This document shows positions 8,843 through 18,409 of a DNA stretch of 64,000 nt, piece by piece. The stretch is from Microbacterium sp. (GTDB lineage: Bacteria > Actinomycetota > Actinomycetes > Actinomycetales > Microbacteriaceae), in NCBI GenBank assembly GCA_031277945.1, contig JAITLK010000003.1, positions 372,001-436,000 on the forward strand. The letters run 5' to 3'. Made by a program: the position numbers and the translations under genes. The first letter of the stretch is position 1; each line of letters begins with the position of its first letter. Under the pieces are notes generated by a model, which saw only the letters and a list, made by a program, of their open reading frames with translations, did no database searches and was not told where the DNA came from.

Positions 8843-9738
8843 TGCGCGCCAACACCTTCACCCGGCTGTGGAGCATCGGCACCGGCCGCTTCGGACTGAT
8901 CGTGGTGGCGCTCGTCGCCCTCCTCGCAGCGGTGTCACTGGTGTGGACGCCGTTCGACCCGAAGGACGTCGACGTGGCCGCACGGTGGACCGGTCCCGGC
9001 TGGCCCCACCTGCTCGGAACCGACGGCACGGGTCGCGACATGCTCACGCAGCTGATGACCGGTGCTCGCACGGCCGTGTTCGTCGCCGTCGGCTCCGCCA
9101 TCATCGCCACGGTGATCGGCGTGGTACTGGCCTGTCTCGGCTCGCTCACGCCTCGTCTGGTGCGCGAGGGTGTTGCCACCTTCATCGACATCCTCATCGC
9201 CTTCCCCGTCCTGATCATCGCGATGATGATCTCCTCGGTGTGGGGCGGATCGCTATGGGTGGTCGTGATCGCGGTGGGCATCGGCTTCGGCGTGAACATC
9301 GCCCGGGTCACCCGCCCCGAGCTGCGCCGCGTGCTGGCGAGCGACTTCGTACTCGCCGCGCGCGCATCGGGACTGACTCCCGGGCAGGTGGTCGTACGTC
9401 ACCTGCTGCCGAACGTGGCGCCCGTGTTCATCGTGCAGCTGTCGTGGTCGATGGGCGTGGCGCTCCTCGCCGAGGCGGGACTCAGCTATCTCGGACTCGG
9501 CGCCTCTGTCGGCGAGCCGTCCTGGGGTCTGTTGCTCAGCGAGACGCAACAGTACATCCTGGTGCACCCGCTGGCGGTGGTCTGGCCCGGCCTCATGATC
9601 AGCATCTCCGTGCTGGCGCTCAACCTGCTCGGCGATGCCCTTCGCGAAGCCACCGACCCTACGCTCTCGCGGAGACGACGCGTCCCGCGGGGCGCGCGCA
9701 ACGCCCCCTCTCAGCCCGGAAGCACGGTGATCGCATGA
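8842..9738 (+). CDS. ABC transporter permease, DppC/OppC type
   Basis: 298 residues. DppC features are clear: a first helix followed by a periplasmic-side stretch with HLLGTDGTGRDM, then the EAA loop SDFVLAARASGLTPGQ (about residues 170-190), then AGLSYLGLG near the end. It pairs with the preceding DppB-type subunit. It starts one base inside the upstream stop and its own stop overlaps the ATPase start by four bases. The last 25 residues are basic and Pro-rich. Confidence 0.94.
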   Translation: MRANTFTRLWSIGTGRFGLIVVALVALLAAVSLVWTPFDPKDVDVAARWTGPGWPHLLGTDGTGRDMLTQLMTGARTAVFVAVGSAIIATVIGVVLACLGSLTPRLVREGVATFIDILIAFPVLIIAMMISSVWGGSLWVVVIAVGIGFGVNIARVTRPELRRVLASDFVLAARASGLTPGQVVVRHLLPNVAPVFIVQLSWSMGVALLAEAGLSYLGLGASVGEPSWGLLLSETQQYILVHPLAVVWPGLMISISVLALNLLGDALREATDPTLSRRRRVPRGARNAPSQPGSTVIA

Positions 9739-10523
9739 GACTGGAGGTCAGCGACCTGGTCGTCGACATCGACGGCACACGGGTGGTGGACGGCGTCGAC
9801 GTCACCGTCGCGGACGGCGCACGCGTCGGGCTGATCGGCGAATCCGGCTCCGGGAAGTCGATGACGGCGCTGGCGCTGCTCGGACTTCTTCCGGCGGGTG
9901 CCGAGGTGTCCGGATCGATCCGCTGGAATGGCCGCGAACTGGTGGGCCTGCCCGACGCAGAGCTCGCGCAGCTGCGCGGCGACGACATCGGCATCGTCTT
10001 CCAGGAACCCCGCACCGCGCTCAACCCGATCCGCACGGTGGGTGCGCAGATCGGCCGTTCCATCCGCATCCACGAGGGGCTGCGCGGTGCCGCGCTGCGC
10101 GATCGTGTGCTCGCCGAAGCCGCACGCGTGCGGCTCCCCGATCCGGAATCGATCGTCACGCGCTACCCGCACCAGCTCTCTGGAGGTCAGCGTCAGCGCG
10201 TGGCGATCGCGATGGCTCTGGCTTGCCGCCCCAAGCTGCTCATCGCCGATGAGCCGACCACGGCACTCGACGTCACGATCCAGGCGGAGATCCTCGCGCT
10301 GCTGCGTCGCCTCGTCGCGGAGGACGGCATGTCGCTGGTCTTCATCACCCACGACCTGGCCGTGCTGAGCGAGATCGCGTCCGAAGCGGTCGTTCTCGAG
10401 CACGGACGCGTGGTGGAGACGGGTCCGCTCAGCAGCCTCCTGACGGCACCCCAGTCGACCGTGACGCAGGCTCTCCTGCGCGATGCGACCGCGACGCTGT
10501 GGCGCGGCGAGGAGAGTTCATGA
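9735..10523 (+). CDS. ABC transporter ATP-binding protein, DppD/OppD type
   Basis: 262 residues. Walker A GESGSGKS, signature LSGGQRQR, Walker B LLIADEP and the H-loop ITHD are all present. At 262 residues it is shorter than DppD proteins (about 330) and lacks the C-terminal oligopeptide/Fe-S extension, resembling nickel-transporter NikD-type ATPases in length. ATG 9735 overlaps the permease stop (ATGA); the reading frame happens to be open far upstream, but that region is permease sequence in another frame. Confidence 0.92.
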   Translation: MRLEVSDLVVDIDGTRVVDGVDVTVADGARVGLIGESGSGKSMTALALLGLLPAGAEVSGSIRWNGRELVGLPDAELAQLRGDDIGIVFQEPRTALNPIRTVGAQIGRSIRIHEGLRGAALRDRVLAEAARVRLPDPESIVTRYPHQLSGGQRQRVAIAMALACRPKLLIADEPTTALDVTIQAEILALLRRLVAEDGMSLVFITHDLAVLSEIASEAVVLEHGRVVETGPLSSLLTAPQSTVTQALLRDATATLWRGEESS

Positions 10524-11311
10524 GCATCACGGCCCGCCAGCTGTCTCGCGTTCACCGCGGTCCCCGCGCCTCCCTGTTCGGTCCGCCGAGTCGCACCGTC
10601 GCGCTGCATCCCACGGATCTCGACATCGCCGATGGCGAATCGATCGGAATCATCGGCGAATCCGGATCAGGGAAATCCACCCTGATCCGGCTGCTTCTCG
10701 CCCTCGACGCCCCCACGACGGGAACGGTCGCCGTCGACGGCACCGACGTCGACTTCACCGGCTCCGCCGCCTCGCTGCACTGGCTGCGCCGCCGCACGGG
10801 ACTGGTGTTCCAGGACCCATACGCATCGCTGGATCCGCGGATGAGCATCGGACGCATCATCGGGGAACCGCTGTGGGCGCTGGACATCCCCGGAGACCGC
10901 CGCGCACGCGTACGGGAGGTGCTGGAGGACGTCGGGCTGGACGCGGCGATGGCCGAGCGCTATCCGCACGAGTTCTCCGGCGGGCAGCGGCAGCGCATCG
11001 CCCTTGCTCGCGCGCTGGTGCACCGCCCGTCGATCCTCATCGGCGACGAGCCGCTCTCCGCGCTGGACGTCACGGTGCGCGCGCAGATCCTGCACAAGCT
11101 CGCCGAGCTCCGCAAGCGCGACGGACTGACGCTGGTACTGGTGTCCCATGACATCGGGGTGGTGCAGTCGCTGTGCGATTCGGTCGCCGTGATGAGTGAG
11201 GGACGCATCGTGGAACGCGGTGCGACCACCGACGTCCTCCACCACCCCGCGCAGGAGTACACCCGCAAGCTGCTCGCGGCGATCCCGACCATCTCGCCGG
11301 AGCGCGACTGA
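10520..11311 (+). CDS. ABC transporter ATP-binding protein, DppF/OppF type
   Basis: 263 residues. Walker [12 protein letters not shown]-loop [12 protein letters not shown] (typical of DppF/OppF), signature FSGGQRQR and Walker B ILIGDEP are intact. It is the last gene of the operon and completes a heterodimeric ATPase with the preceding gene. ATG 10520 overlaps the previous stop by four bases; an in-frame GTG 21 bases upstream is less likely. The operon ends convergently, 12 bases from the GNAT gene stop, with no obvious hairpin between. Confidence 0.92.
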   Translation: MSITARQLSRVHRGPRASLFGPPSRTVALHPTDLDIADGESIGIIGESGSGKSTLIRLLLALDAPTTGTVAVDGTDVDFTGSAASLHWLRRRTGLVFQDPYASLDPRMSIGRIIGEPLWALDIPGDRRARVREVLEDVGLDAAMAERYPHEFSGGQRQRIALARALVHRPSILIGDEPLSALDVTVRAQILHKLAELRKRDGLTLVLVSHDIGVVQSLCDSVAVMSEGRIVERGATTDVLHHPAQEYTRKLLAAIPTISPERD

Positions 11312-11323
11312 GTCGGGACGGCG

Positions 11324-11911
11324 TCAGTACCGGTAGTGATCCGGCGGCAGGGGCTGCTCGGGCCGCGGCAGTTCCAGCTGCAGCTGCACGATGCCCAGCC
11401 ACCGGTCGAACTTGCGCCCGACCTTCGCGAGATGCCCCACTTCGGTGAAGCCGAGCCTGCGGTGCAGGGCGATCGAGGCGTCTCCGCCCTCGACGATCAC
11501 CGCGACCACCTGGCGCACGCCGGCCTGGGATCCCGCCGTCAGCAGTGCGGTGAGGAGCGCCCGGCCGATCCCCTGCCCTTCCGTGCCGGGGGCGAGGTAG
11601 ATCGAGTTCTCCGTGGTGAACCGGTACGCGGACTTCGCCGACCATGGCTGCAGCAGAGCGTATCCGAGCACGCCGTCACGCGGTGAGTGAGCGACCAGGA
11701 ACGGCAGATCCACGGCCGCGAGCGCGTCGAACTTCTCGCGCCATTCGTCCAGTGACCGCGCCGTCTCATCGAAGGTGGCCACCGAGCGACGGACGAAGTG
11801 TGCGTAGATCTCGGCGATCTCCGCGAGGTCTGAGACCTCGGCCGGGCGCACGCCGTAGACCGTCTCCAGGTGTCCTTCCTCGCCGAGCCGGATAGGGGTC
11901 TCATCATTCAT
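11324..11911 (-). CDS. GNAT N-acetyltransferase, phosphinothricin-acetyltransferase-like branch
   Basis: 195 residues from ATG 11911. The acetyl-CoA loop reads [10 protein letters not shown], and two other patterns point to the Pat/MnaT branch: [15 protein letters not shown] near residue 35 and [16 protein letters not shown] in the C-terminal part. Family members acetylate small amines such as methionine sulfone or phosphinothricin; the natural substrate is unknown. It starts eight bases inside ung, as the last gene of an SDR-ung-GNAT unit. An in-frame start further upstream would overlap ung by far more. Confidence 0.85.
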   Translation of the reverse strand: MNDETPIRLGEEGHLETVYGVRPAEVSDLAEIAEIYAHFVRRSVATFDETARSLDEWREKFDALAAVDLPFLVAHSPRDGVLGYALLQPWSAKSAYRFTTENSIYLAPGTEGQGIGRALLTALLTAGSQAGVRQVVAVIVEGGDASIALHRRLGFTEVGHLAKVGRKFDRWLGIVQLQLELPRPEQPLPPDHYRY

Positions 11912-12599
11912 GCGGAATGCTCCAGTCGACCTCGACCGCACCCTGCTGCCGCAGGAGCTCATTCACCGCGGAGAACGGGCGTGACCCGAAGAAGCCCCGG
12001 CTGGCGGACAGCGGCGAGGGGTGGGCGGACTGGACGATCGGAGTGCTGCCCAGCATCGGCGCGAGCGATTGCGCATCCCGGCCCCACAGGATCGCGACCA
12101 GCGGACGCTCACGGGCGACGAGGGTGCGGATCGCGTGATCGGTGACCTTCTCCCATCCCCAGCCTCGATGCGAGGCGGGTGCGCCAGGCGCCACGGTCAG
12201 CACACGGTTCAGCAGCATCACGCCCTGCTCGGTCCAGGCCGTCAGATCCCCGTGCGGCGCCGGTGCGATGCCGAGATCATCGTTCAGCTCGCGGTAGATG
12301 TTGCTGAGGCTCCGCGGCAACGGCCGAACATGCCGGTCCACGGCGAACGAGAGCCCGATCGGGTGACCAGGGGTGGGATAAGGGTCCTGTCCCACGATCA
12401 GGACACGGACGTCATCGAGAGGGGCGCGGAAGGCCCGGAGCACCGCATCGCCGGCCGGCAGATAGTGACCGCCCTCCGCCACGACACCGCGCAGACGCTC
12501 CCCGAGGGCGGCAATGTCACCGGCGACGGGCTGCAGTGCCTCGGCCCAGCCCGCATCCATCAGTCCCGCGTCGGCGAGCTCCGACAGCGACTTCGCCAT
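11904..12599 (-). CDS. ung: Uracil-DNA glycosylase, family 1
   Basis: 231 residues. The water-activating loop [11 protein letters not shown] (catalytic Asp72) and the Leu/His intercalation motif HPSPLSA near residue 195 identify a family-1 UDG, which removes uracil from DNA in base-excision repair. Length and motif order are normal. The start overlaps the stop of the upstream SDR gene by one base, and a GNAT gene starts within its last codons, so expression is probably driven from the SDR promoter. Confidence 0.97.
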   Translation of the reverse strand: MAKSLSELADAGLMDAGWAEALQPVAGDIAALGERLRGVVAEGGHYLPAGDAVLRAFRAPLDDVRVLIVGQDPYPTPGHPIGLSFAVDRHVRPLPRSLSNIYRELNDDLGIAPAPHGDLTAWTEQGVMLLNRVLTVAPGAPASHRGWGWEKVTDHAIRTLVARERPLVAILWGRDAQSLAPMLGSTPIVQSAHPSPLSASRGFFGSRPFSAVNELLRQQGAVEVDWSIPHE

Positions 12600-13384
12600 C
12601 AGGACTCGTCCCCGCGGGGGCGAAGCGGCCCGCGCGCCAGCAGATGCGCTGCGGCCTGCGCCACCGGACGCATCGTCACCAGGTCCAGGTTCACGTGCGC
12701 CGGCGCGTTGAGTGCGTACGCGATCACATCGGCCACATCATCAGCCACCAGGGGAGCCTCCACGTCCTGGTAGACCTTCTGGGCCGCCGCGTCGTCGCCG
12801 CGCAGGCGGTTGAGCGTGAACTCCTCCGTGTGCACCAGGCCCGGGGCGATCTCGACCACGCGGATCGGCTCGCCGTTGAGCTCCAGACGCAGTGCCTGCA
12901 CGAGCATCGACTCGCCCGCCTTGGCCGCGTTGTAGCCTCCTCCACCCGGATAGGCCGTCTGTGCCGCCGTCGAGGTGACGAACACCAGGTCGGCGTGGGA
13001 GCCCGCCGCACTCGCCGCCCGCAGCTGCGGAAGGAGCGCAGCGACGAGCCGCTGCGTCGCCAGCACATTCGCCTGGAACATCCACTCCCAGTCCTCCGGG
13101 CGGCCGTCCTCCACGCGTTCGGTGCCGGCGGCGCCTCCGGCGACCTGCACGACAGAGTGCACGGCCCCGCGCTGCTGAAGCCACTCGGCGAGCGCGGCCA
13201 CGTCGGTGGGGTTGGTGAGATCCGCCGCGAACACCGCGATGCCGTGCGCGTCGGCGACTTCCTGGAGGCGTTCCGCTCGGCGGGCAACGCCCACCACGTC
13301 CCAGCCCGTCTTCGCCAGCGCGATCGCCGTCGCCCGGCCGATCCCGGAGCTCGCCCCTGTCACCACTGCGGTGCGTGTCGTCAT
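12599..13384 (-). CDS. SDR-family NAD(P)-dependent oxidoreductase
   Basis: 261 residues from ATG 13384. The cofactor loop TGASSGIG is at the N-terminus, followed by ADLTNP (cofactor Asp), an [13 protein letters not shown] helix, and the active-site YNAAKAG (YxxxK). This is a classical short-chain dehydrogenase/reductase; the substrate is not predictable. It leads a minus-strand unit with ung and a GNAT gene. TAGCGT stands seven bases ahead of the ATG, consistent with a leaderless mRNA, which also supports this start over an in-frame ATG 45 bases upstream. Confidence 0.9.
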   Translation of the reverse strand: MTTRTAVVTGASSGIGRATAIALAKTGWDVVGVARRAERLQEVADAHGIAVFAADLTNPTDVAALAEWLQQRGAVHSVVQVAGGAAGTERVEDGRPEDWEWMFQANVLATQRLVAALLPQLRAASAAGSHADLVFVTSTAAQTAYPGGGGYNAAKAGESMLVQALRLELNGEPIRVVEIAPGLVHTEEFTLNRLRGDDAAAQKVYQDVEAPLVADDVADVIAYALNAPAHVNLDLVTMRPVAQAAAHLLARGPLRPRGDES

Positions 13385-13391
13385 GGAATCC

Positions 13392-13397
13392 ACGCTA
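13392..13397 (-). promoter_or_regulatory. Putative -10 hexamer (TAGCGT), leaderless start
   Basis: TANNNT hexamer seven bases upstream of the SDR start codon at 13384. Confidence 0.5.
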
Positions 13398-13473
13398 CCG
13401 CCCGTTTCATCGTGCGCGATTCGCGGCACAGCGACCGATGCGGGAGCAATTCCCGCGCGTTGAGCGGGACGAG

Positions 13474-13483
13474 GTTACGTAAC
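13474..13483. promoter_or_regulatory. Perfect palindrome GTTACGTAAC upstream of metY
   Basis: A ten-base perfect palindrome, AT-rich compared with its surroundings, about 90 bases before the metY start in the SDR/metY divergent region. Position suggests an operator; the regulator is unknown. I saw no SAM riboswitch core in this leader. Confidence 0.35.
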
Positions 13484-13569
13484 ATTTCCGGCACATTGGT
13501 GTAGGAGGTGGCGGCTTCCTAATCTCGGGGGACGCGGTCGAATCGGGCCGCCGACCCGAAGGAGCACTC

Positions 13570-14886
13570 ATGTCCGACAACTGGCGTTTCGAGACCAAGC
13601 AGATCCACTCCGGCGCTCAGCCGGACCCCGTCACCGGTGCACGGGCGACGCCGATCTACCAGACCACCGCGTACGTGTTCAAGGACACCGACCACGCGGC
13701 GAATCTCTTCGCGCTGGCCGAGTTCGGCAACATCTACACGCGCATTCAGAACCCCACACAGGACGTCGCGGAGCAGCGGATCGCCGCGCTCGAGGGCGGT
13801 ACGGGTGCACTGCTGCTGGCATCGGGTCAGGCCGCGTCCACCTTCGCCGTTCTGAACATCGCGCAGGCGGGAGACCACATCGTCTCCTCCTCTGCGATCT
13901 ACGGCGGAACCTACAACCTCTTCAAGTACACGCTGGGCAAGCTCGGCATCGAGGTCACGTTCGTCGAGGACCAGGACGACGCCGAGGAATGGCGCCGTGC
14001 GGTTCGCCCGAACACCAAGCTCTTCTTCGCAGAGACCATCGGCAACCCGAAGGTCAACGTGCTCGACATCCGCCGGGTCGCCGACGTCGCACACGAGTCC
14101 GGCATCCCCCTGATCGTCGACAACACCATCGCCACGCCCTACCTCATCCGCCCGTTCGAGCACGGCGCCGACATCGTCATCCACTCGGCCACCAAGTTCC
14201 TCGGCGGACACGGCACCGTCCTCGGTGGTGCCATCGTCGACGGTGGCAAGTTCGCGTGGTCGCAGAACGTCGAGAAGTTCCCGGGCCTCACGGAGCCGGA
14301 CCCCTCCTACCACGGTGCCAGCTACACCACCGCGGTGGGCGACGCTCTCGCCTACATCATCAAGGCCCGCGTGCAGCTGCTGCGCGACCTGGGCTCCGCG
14401 ATCGCTCCTGCCTCGGCCTGGCAGCTGATCCAGGGCATCGAGACGCTGTCGCTGCGCATCGAGCGCCACGTGCAGAACGCCCAGGACCTGGCCGAGTGGC
14501 TGGAGAACCACCCCGACATCGCCTCTGTCAACTACGCAGGACTCCCGTCGTCCCCCTGGTACGCCAGCGCCAACACCTATGCGCCGAAGGGCGCCGGCGC
14601 GGTGTTCTCGTTCGAGCTCAAGGGCGGCGTCGACGCCGGTCGCGCGTTCGTGAACAACCTCAGCCTGTTCAGCCACCTGGCCAACATCGGCGACGTACGC
14701 TCGCTGGTGATCCATCCGGCTTCGACCACGCACTCCCAGCTGACGCCGGAGCAGCAACTCACCAGCGGTGTGACCCCGGGGCTCATCCGCCTGTCGGTGG
14801 GCCTGGAGAACATCGAAGACCTCAAGGCCGACCTCGAGATCGGACTGGCCGCGGCTCGCGCGCAGGCGGAGGCCGCCCGCGTCTGA
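13570..14886 (+). CDS. metY: O-acetylhomoserine sulfhydrylase (aminocarboxypropyltransferase)
   Basis: 438 residues, normal for MetY. It opens with WRFETKQIHSGAQPDPVTGARATPIYQT, typical of this Cys/Met-metabolism PLP family (split here: WRFETKQIHSG, then ATPIYQT). The PLP lysine is in SATKFLGGHG (Lys209). The enzyme makes homocysteine from O-acetylhomoserine and sulfide in direct sulfhydrylation. CCCGAAGGAGC provides a ribosome site. metX, which makes its substrate, follows 0.9 kb downstream on the same strand, separated by a DUF1345 gene and a hairpin. Confidence 0.95.
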   Translation: MSDNWRFETKQIHSGAQPDPVTGARATPIYQTTAYVFKDTDHAANLFALAEFGNIYTRIQNPTQDVAEQRIAALEGGTGALLLASGQAASTFAVLNIAQAGDHIVSSSAIYGGTYNLFKYTLGKLGIEVTFVEDQDDAEEWRRAVRPNTKLFFAETIGNPKVNVLDIRRVADVAHESGIPLIVDNTIATPYLIRPFEHGADIVIHSATKFLGGHGTVLGGAIVDGGKFAWSQNVEKFPGLTEPDPSYHGASYTTAVGDALAYIIKARVQLLRDLGSAIAPASAWQLIQGIETLSLRIERHVQNAQDLAEWLENHPDIASVNYAGLPSSPWYASANTYAPKGAGAVFSFELKGGVDAGRAFVNNLSLFSHLANIGDVRSLVIHPASTTHSQLTPEQQLTSGVTPGLIRLSVGLENIEDLKADLEIGLAAARAQAEAARV

Positions 14887-14894
14887 TCTGCCGA

Positions 14895-14942
14895 CGGCAT
14901 GACGAAAGGCGTCCCGCTCGCGGGGCGCCTTTCGTCATGCCG
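14895..14942. terminator. Hairpin terminator after metY
   Basis: A 17-bp perfect stem (CGGCATGACGAAAGGCG and its complement) with a 14-base G/C-rich loop, nine bases after the metY stop. Confidence 0.85.
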
Positions 14943-14958
14943 TGGCGTGGTGGATCGA

Positions 14959-14964
14959 TAGGGT
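14959..14964 (+). promoter_or_regulatory. Putative -10 hexamer (TAGGGT), leaderless start
   Basis: TANNNT hexamer six bases upstream of the ATG at 14971. Confidence 0.5.
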
Positions 14965-14970
14965 GGCGAG

Positions 14971-15723
14971 ATGGCATCCCGGCGCTCCCATCGGCAGTAT
15001 CCCCGAGCCTTCGACGACGACCACCGGGCCGGCACGGCGTCGGCGATCGGCGCCGTCCTCGTCCTGATCGGGGTCGCCGTCCTGCAGCTGTCGCAGGGCA
15101 CCGGCACACTGTGGCCCCTCACCTTCGCGCCCGGGCGTGAGGAGTTCATCGCCGCCGTCCTCACCACCGGGTGCGTCTTCTGGATCTTCTACTCGATCAT
15201 CTATCTGGCGTGGACGCACCTGCTGTTCTCGCGCACGCCGCGTGAGGAGCTACGTCGTATCGCCGACATCCAGCATCATCGTCGCCCCGGTACGACCGCG
15301 GCCGCGCTCGGGGTGGGCGCCGATGGCACGGGAACGGTGAGTGCCTCGCTGATCGCGCTCGTGGTCGCCCTCGGAACGGCGGTGCTCGGTGTGGGTCCCG
15401 GCGAGGAGTGGCGGATCCTGCTGGTGGTGGCAGCGGTCGCCGCGTCGTGGGGTGCGATGGTCTACTCCTTCGCGCTGCGCTACCTCCGGCTGGATTCCGG
15501 CGGCGAGCGCATCGAGTTCGACATCGACGAGACCAGTCAGTTCAGTGACTTCGTGTCGATGGCCATGCTGATGTCCGCCATCGGTGCGGCATCCGGTGGC
15601 ACTGCCCGCACGAGGGCCGGACTCGTGGCCGTGCGCACCCACGGGGTGTTCGCGTTCGTGTTCAACGCGCTCGTGGTGGCGATGACGGTATCCCTCGTCC
15701 TGGGACTGATCACCGCGCGCTGA
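14971..15723 (+). CDS. DUF1345 family membrane protein
   Basis: 250 residues with about five or six hydrophobic segments. Diagnostic for DUF1345 is the C-terminal part: an alanine-rich segment, FALRYLRLDS, then the conserved DETSQFSDFVSMAMLMS region and a closing HGVFAFVFNA helix. Function is unknown. The protein begins with a basic cytoplasmic stretch. It has its own promoter-like hexamer and no ribosome site close to ATG 14971, and it interrupts the metY-metX pair. No motif links it to methionine metabolism. Confidence 0.88.
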   Translation: MASRRSHRQYPRAFDDDHRAGTASAIGAVLVLIGVAVLQLSQGTGTLWPLTFAPGREEFIAAVLTTGCVFWIFYSIIYLAWTHLLFSRTPREELRRIADIQHHRRPGTTAAALGVGADGTGTVSASLIALVVALGTAVLGVGPGEEWRILLVVAAVAASWGAMVYSFALRYLRLDSGGERIEFDIDETSQFSDFVSMAMLMSAIGAASGGTARTRAGLVAVRTHGVFAFVFNALVVAMTVSLVLGLITAR

Positions 15724-15782
15724 TCCGACGCGCGCGGCGTCACAGTTGGCCTCCGAGGCGGCGAACACGGAAGAATGGTGGC

Positions 15783-16994
15783 GTGGATTGGCAGATCTCC
15801 GAGGACACCGTTCCGTCATCACCGGTGACGGAGGCCGATGCGCGATCCCTTCTCGGCCGCCCGCCGGTCACCGGAGCCTGGCGCGACGGCGACCCGGTCG
15901 GCAATCGCAGCTTCGCCGCGTTCGACGAGTTCCGCACGGATGCCGGTGGACGACTGCCCGCATTCCGCCTGGCGTATGAGAGCTGGGGTGAGCTGAACGA
16001 GGCGCGCGACAACGCCGTGCTCATCCTGCACGCTCTCACCGGCGACAGCCATCTGCGCGGGGACGCGGGACCGGGTCACCCCACCGCGGGATGGTGGGAG
16101 GAGATCGTGGGCCCGGGTGCCGCGATCGACACCGATCAGTGGTTCGTCATCGCACCCAACATCCTGGGCGGCTGCCAGGGCTCCACCGGCCCCTCCAGCA
16201 TCGGCCCCGACGGTCGCGAATGGGGTTCCCGCTTCCCGTACCTCACCGTGCGAGACCAGGTGCGTGCACAGCGCCGGCTCGCCGACCGGCTCGGCATCGA
16301 TCGCTTCGCAGCGGTGGTCGGCGGGTCCATGGGCGGCATGCATGCTCTGGAGTGGGCGGTCGAGACGCCCGAGCGGGTGGCCCGCCTCGCCGTGCTCTCC
16401 TCTCCCCCGGTGAACACGGCGGACCAGATCGCGCTGAACTCCGTGCAGCTGGAGGCCATCGCCATCGACCCGGCCTTCCAGGGCGGCGACTACTACGATT
16501 CCGGAGCCGGCGAGGGGCCCCACCGCGGCCTGGCGCTGGCGCGACGGATGGCGCTGCTGAACTACCGCAGTCCGTCCGAACTCAACCAGCGCTTCGGACG
16601 GTCCTGGCAGTCCTCGGTGAGCCCCATCGGTGACGACGGGCGCTTCGCCGTGGAGAGCTACCTCGACTTTCACGGCAACAAGTTCACCCGCCGTTTCGAC
16701 GCGAACAGCTACCGCATCCTGGTCGGCGCGATGGACTCGCATGACGTGGGGCGCGATCGGGGTGGTGTGGAGGACGCGCTGGCACGGGTGACCGCGACCA
16801 CCCTGGTTCTCGGCATCGACAGTGACCGCCTGTTCCCCATCGATGGACAGCACCGTATCGCGCGAGGCATCCGCAACACCCTCGACGGCGACCGTGCGGT
16901 GGTGCTCACCAGCGACTTCGGCCACGACGGTTTCCTCATCGAGACCAGCGCCGTCGGCGCGAATCTGCGCCGCCTGCTGGACGCTCCGGCGTAG
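15783..16994 (+). CDS. metX: Homoserine O-acetyltransferase
   Basis: 403 residues. An alpha/beta hydrolase-fold acetyltransferase: the nucleophile Ser182 is in GGSMGGMHALEW, and the catalytic Asp/His lie in the C-terminal SDRLFPIDGQ and GHDGFLIE motifs. It acetylates homoserine with acetyl-CoA, giving the substrate of MetY. GTG 15783 is chosen because residues following it match the family; AAGAAT six bases upstream would fit a leaderless mRNA. Length is normal. Confidence 0.95.
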   Translation: MDWQISEDTVPSSPVTEADARSLLGRPPVTGAWRDGDPVGNRSFAAFDEFRTDAGGRLPAFRLAYESWGELNEARDNAVLILHALTGDSHLRGDAGPGHPTAGWWEEIVGPGAAIDTDQWFVIAPNILGGCQGSTGPSSIGPDGREWGSRFPYLTVRDQVRAQRRLADRLGIDRFAAVVGGSMGGMHALEWAVETPERVARLAVLSSPPVNTADQIALNSVQLEAIAIDPAFQGGDYYDSGAGEGPHRGLALARRMALLNYRSPSELNQRFGRSWQSSVSPIGDDGRFAVESYLDFHGNKFTRRFDANSYRILVGAMDSHDVGRDRGGVEDALARVTATTLVLGIDSDRLFPIDGQHRIARGIRNTLDGDRAVVLTSDFGHDGFLIETSAVGANLRRLLDAPA

Positions 16995-17037
16995 CGGCTC
17001 CGTTCCGGCGCATCGCCGGACGTAGCGATACACCTTC

Positions 17038-17063
17038 TGAGACCACCAGCACCTGTGGTCTCA
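17038..17063. terminator. Inverted repeat between convergent metX and MFS genes
   Basis: Nine-base arms (TGAGACCAC / GTGGTCTCA) with an eight-base loop, 43 bases after metX. No T run follows; probably a weak bidirectional terminator. Confidence 0.5.
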
Positions 17064-17131
17064 GATCCGGCACATCTCAGGATGTCCCAGTGCACTTCCT
17101 GAGACCAGCGACCTCAGCGGCGTCAGCGGCG

Positions 17132-18358
17132 TCAGCGACGGAGGGTCGCGCGCAGGCTGATGTTCGCGTCGGCGCGCAACGAGAGCGCGGCCAGGAACAG
17201 GCCCAACACTGCCAGAGCGGCGCCCACCCACGACGGGGCCTGGAAGCCCCACCCCGCGGCGATCACCGCGCCGCCGAGGGCAGCACCCAGGCTGTTGCCG
17301 ATGTTGAGAGCCGAATGGTTCATCGCCGCCGCGATCGACTGATTGTCCCCTGCCACATCCATCAGCCGGGTCTGAATCGTCGGTGACGCGATGGACGACG
17401 ACACGCCGACCGCGAAGATGAAGATCACCAGGGTCACGATCCATCCGCTCGTGAGAGCGAGCAGGATCAGCGAGATGATGAGAGCCGCGAACGAACCCAG
17501 CAGAGATCGCGGGAGATCCCAGTCGGCCAGCCGACCGCCGAGGAGGTTTCCGATCGTCATGCCGAGGCCCATCACGACGAGGACGATCGGAACCGCCCAC
17601 GCGGGGGAACCGGCCACCTCGGTGACCAGCGGCGACACATAGCTGTAGACGGCGAAGAATCCGCCGAACCCGATGGCACCCACCGCGAGCGTCGCCCACA
17701 CCTGCCCGATGCGGAACACGCCGAGTTCCGCACGGATCGTGCGCGACGGATCACCAGCGTGCGCGGGGACGAAGATCGCGATCATCACGGTGGCCAGGGC
17801 GAAGATGGCCGCCACGATGGCGAAGGCCGCGTGCCAGCCCAGGTTCTGCCCGATGAAGGTTCCCGCCGGCACTCCGACGACATTCGCCACCGTGAGACCG
17901 GTGAGCACGAACGCCACGCCCTGTGCGCGCTTGCCGGGGCCCAGCAGATCGGCGGCGACCAGTGCACCCATGCCGAAGTAGGCGCCGTGCGGGAGCCCCG
18001 CGAGGAACCGTGTCAGGGCCACCCACTCGAAGGTGGGCGCGATGAGGATGGCCGCGTTGAACACGGCGAGTGCTGCCGCGAGACCGATCATCACGCGATG
18101 ACGCGGGTACCGGGCAAGGAAGCCCGAGATCGTGGGCGCGCCCACCACCACTCCCAGCGCGTAGAGGCTGATCAACCAGCCGGCCTGGGCGATGGCCTGT
18201 TCGGAGTCGGTGCTCCACAGCGGGGAGAGTGTCGACTGTGCGATCTCGGGCAGCAGGCCCATGATCACGAACTCGGTCATGCCGATTCCGAAACTGCCCA
18301 CGGCGAGGGAGAGGAGTGCCATCGTCGCCATCCCCCTCGAGGATGTCGATGAGGTCAC
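17132..18358 (-). CDS. MFS transporter, DHA1 / AraJ-like efflux type
   Basis: 408 residues with twelve predicted membrane helices. The first helix carries GSFGIGMTEFVIMGLLPEIA, the hallmark of the AraJ/YdhP-like DHA1 drug-proton antiporter branch, and LYALGVVVGAP in helix 2 with a following basic RYPRHR loop is the MFS motif-A region. Substrate unknown. It starts at GTG 18358, six bases after a TAGAGT hexamer. It is a single-gene unit between metX (convergent) and the NUDIX gene. Confidence 0.9.
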   Translation of the reverse strand: MTSSTSSRGMATMALLSLAVGSFGIGMTEFVIMGLLPEIAQSTLSPLWSTDSEQAIAQAGWLISLYALGVVVGAPTISGFLARYPRHRVMIGLAAALAVFNAAILIAPTFEWVALTRFLAGLPHGAYFGMGALVAADLLGPGKRAQGVAFVLTGLTVANVVGVPAGTFIGQNLGWHAAFAIVAAIFALATVMIAIFVPAHAGDPSRTIRAELGVFRIGQVWATLAVGAIGFGGFFAVYSYVSPLVTEVAGSPAWAVPIVLVVMGLGMTIGNLLGGRLADWDLPRSLLGSFAALIISLILLALTSGWIVTLVIFIFAVGVSSSIASPTIQTRLMDVAGDNQSIAAAMNHSALNIGNSLGAALGGAVIAAGWGFQAPSWVGAALAVLGLFLAALSLRADANISLRATLRR

Positions 18359-18364
18359 CGCACC

Positions 18365-18370
18365 ACTCTA
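18365..18370 (-). promoter_or_regulatory. Putative -10 hexamer (TAGAGT), leaderless start
   Basis: TANNNT hexamer six bases upstream of the GTG at 18358. Confidence 0.5.
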
Positions 18371-18409
18371 GCGCCGCCGCGGACCCGCATGAACACAGGC
18401 GTCGAATCG

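Noticed and set aside
8868..9734. An upstream extension of the DppD-type ATPase frame through the permease gene
   Set aside because: The real ATPase begins at ATG 9735 (ATGA overlap); the extension is the permease gene read in another frame.
13430..13569. A possible SAM-type riboswitch in the metY leader
   Set aside because: I looked for the conserved core of SAM-I and SAM-IV motifs and did not see them; the leader is short.
17100..17131. Tandem CAGCGGCGT copies beyond the MFS stop
   Set aside because: Only about two short copies, easily explained by local G/C composition.
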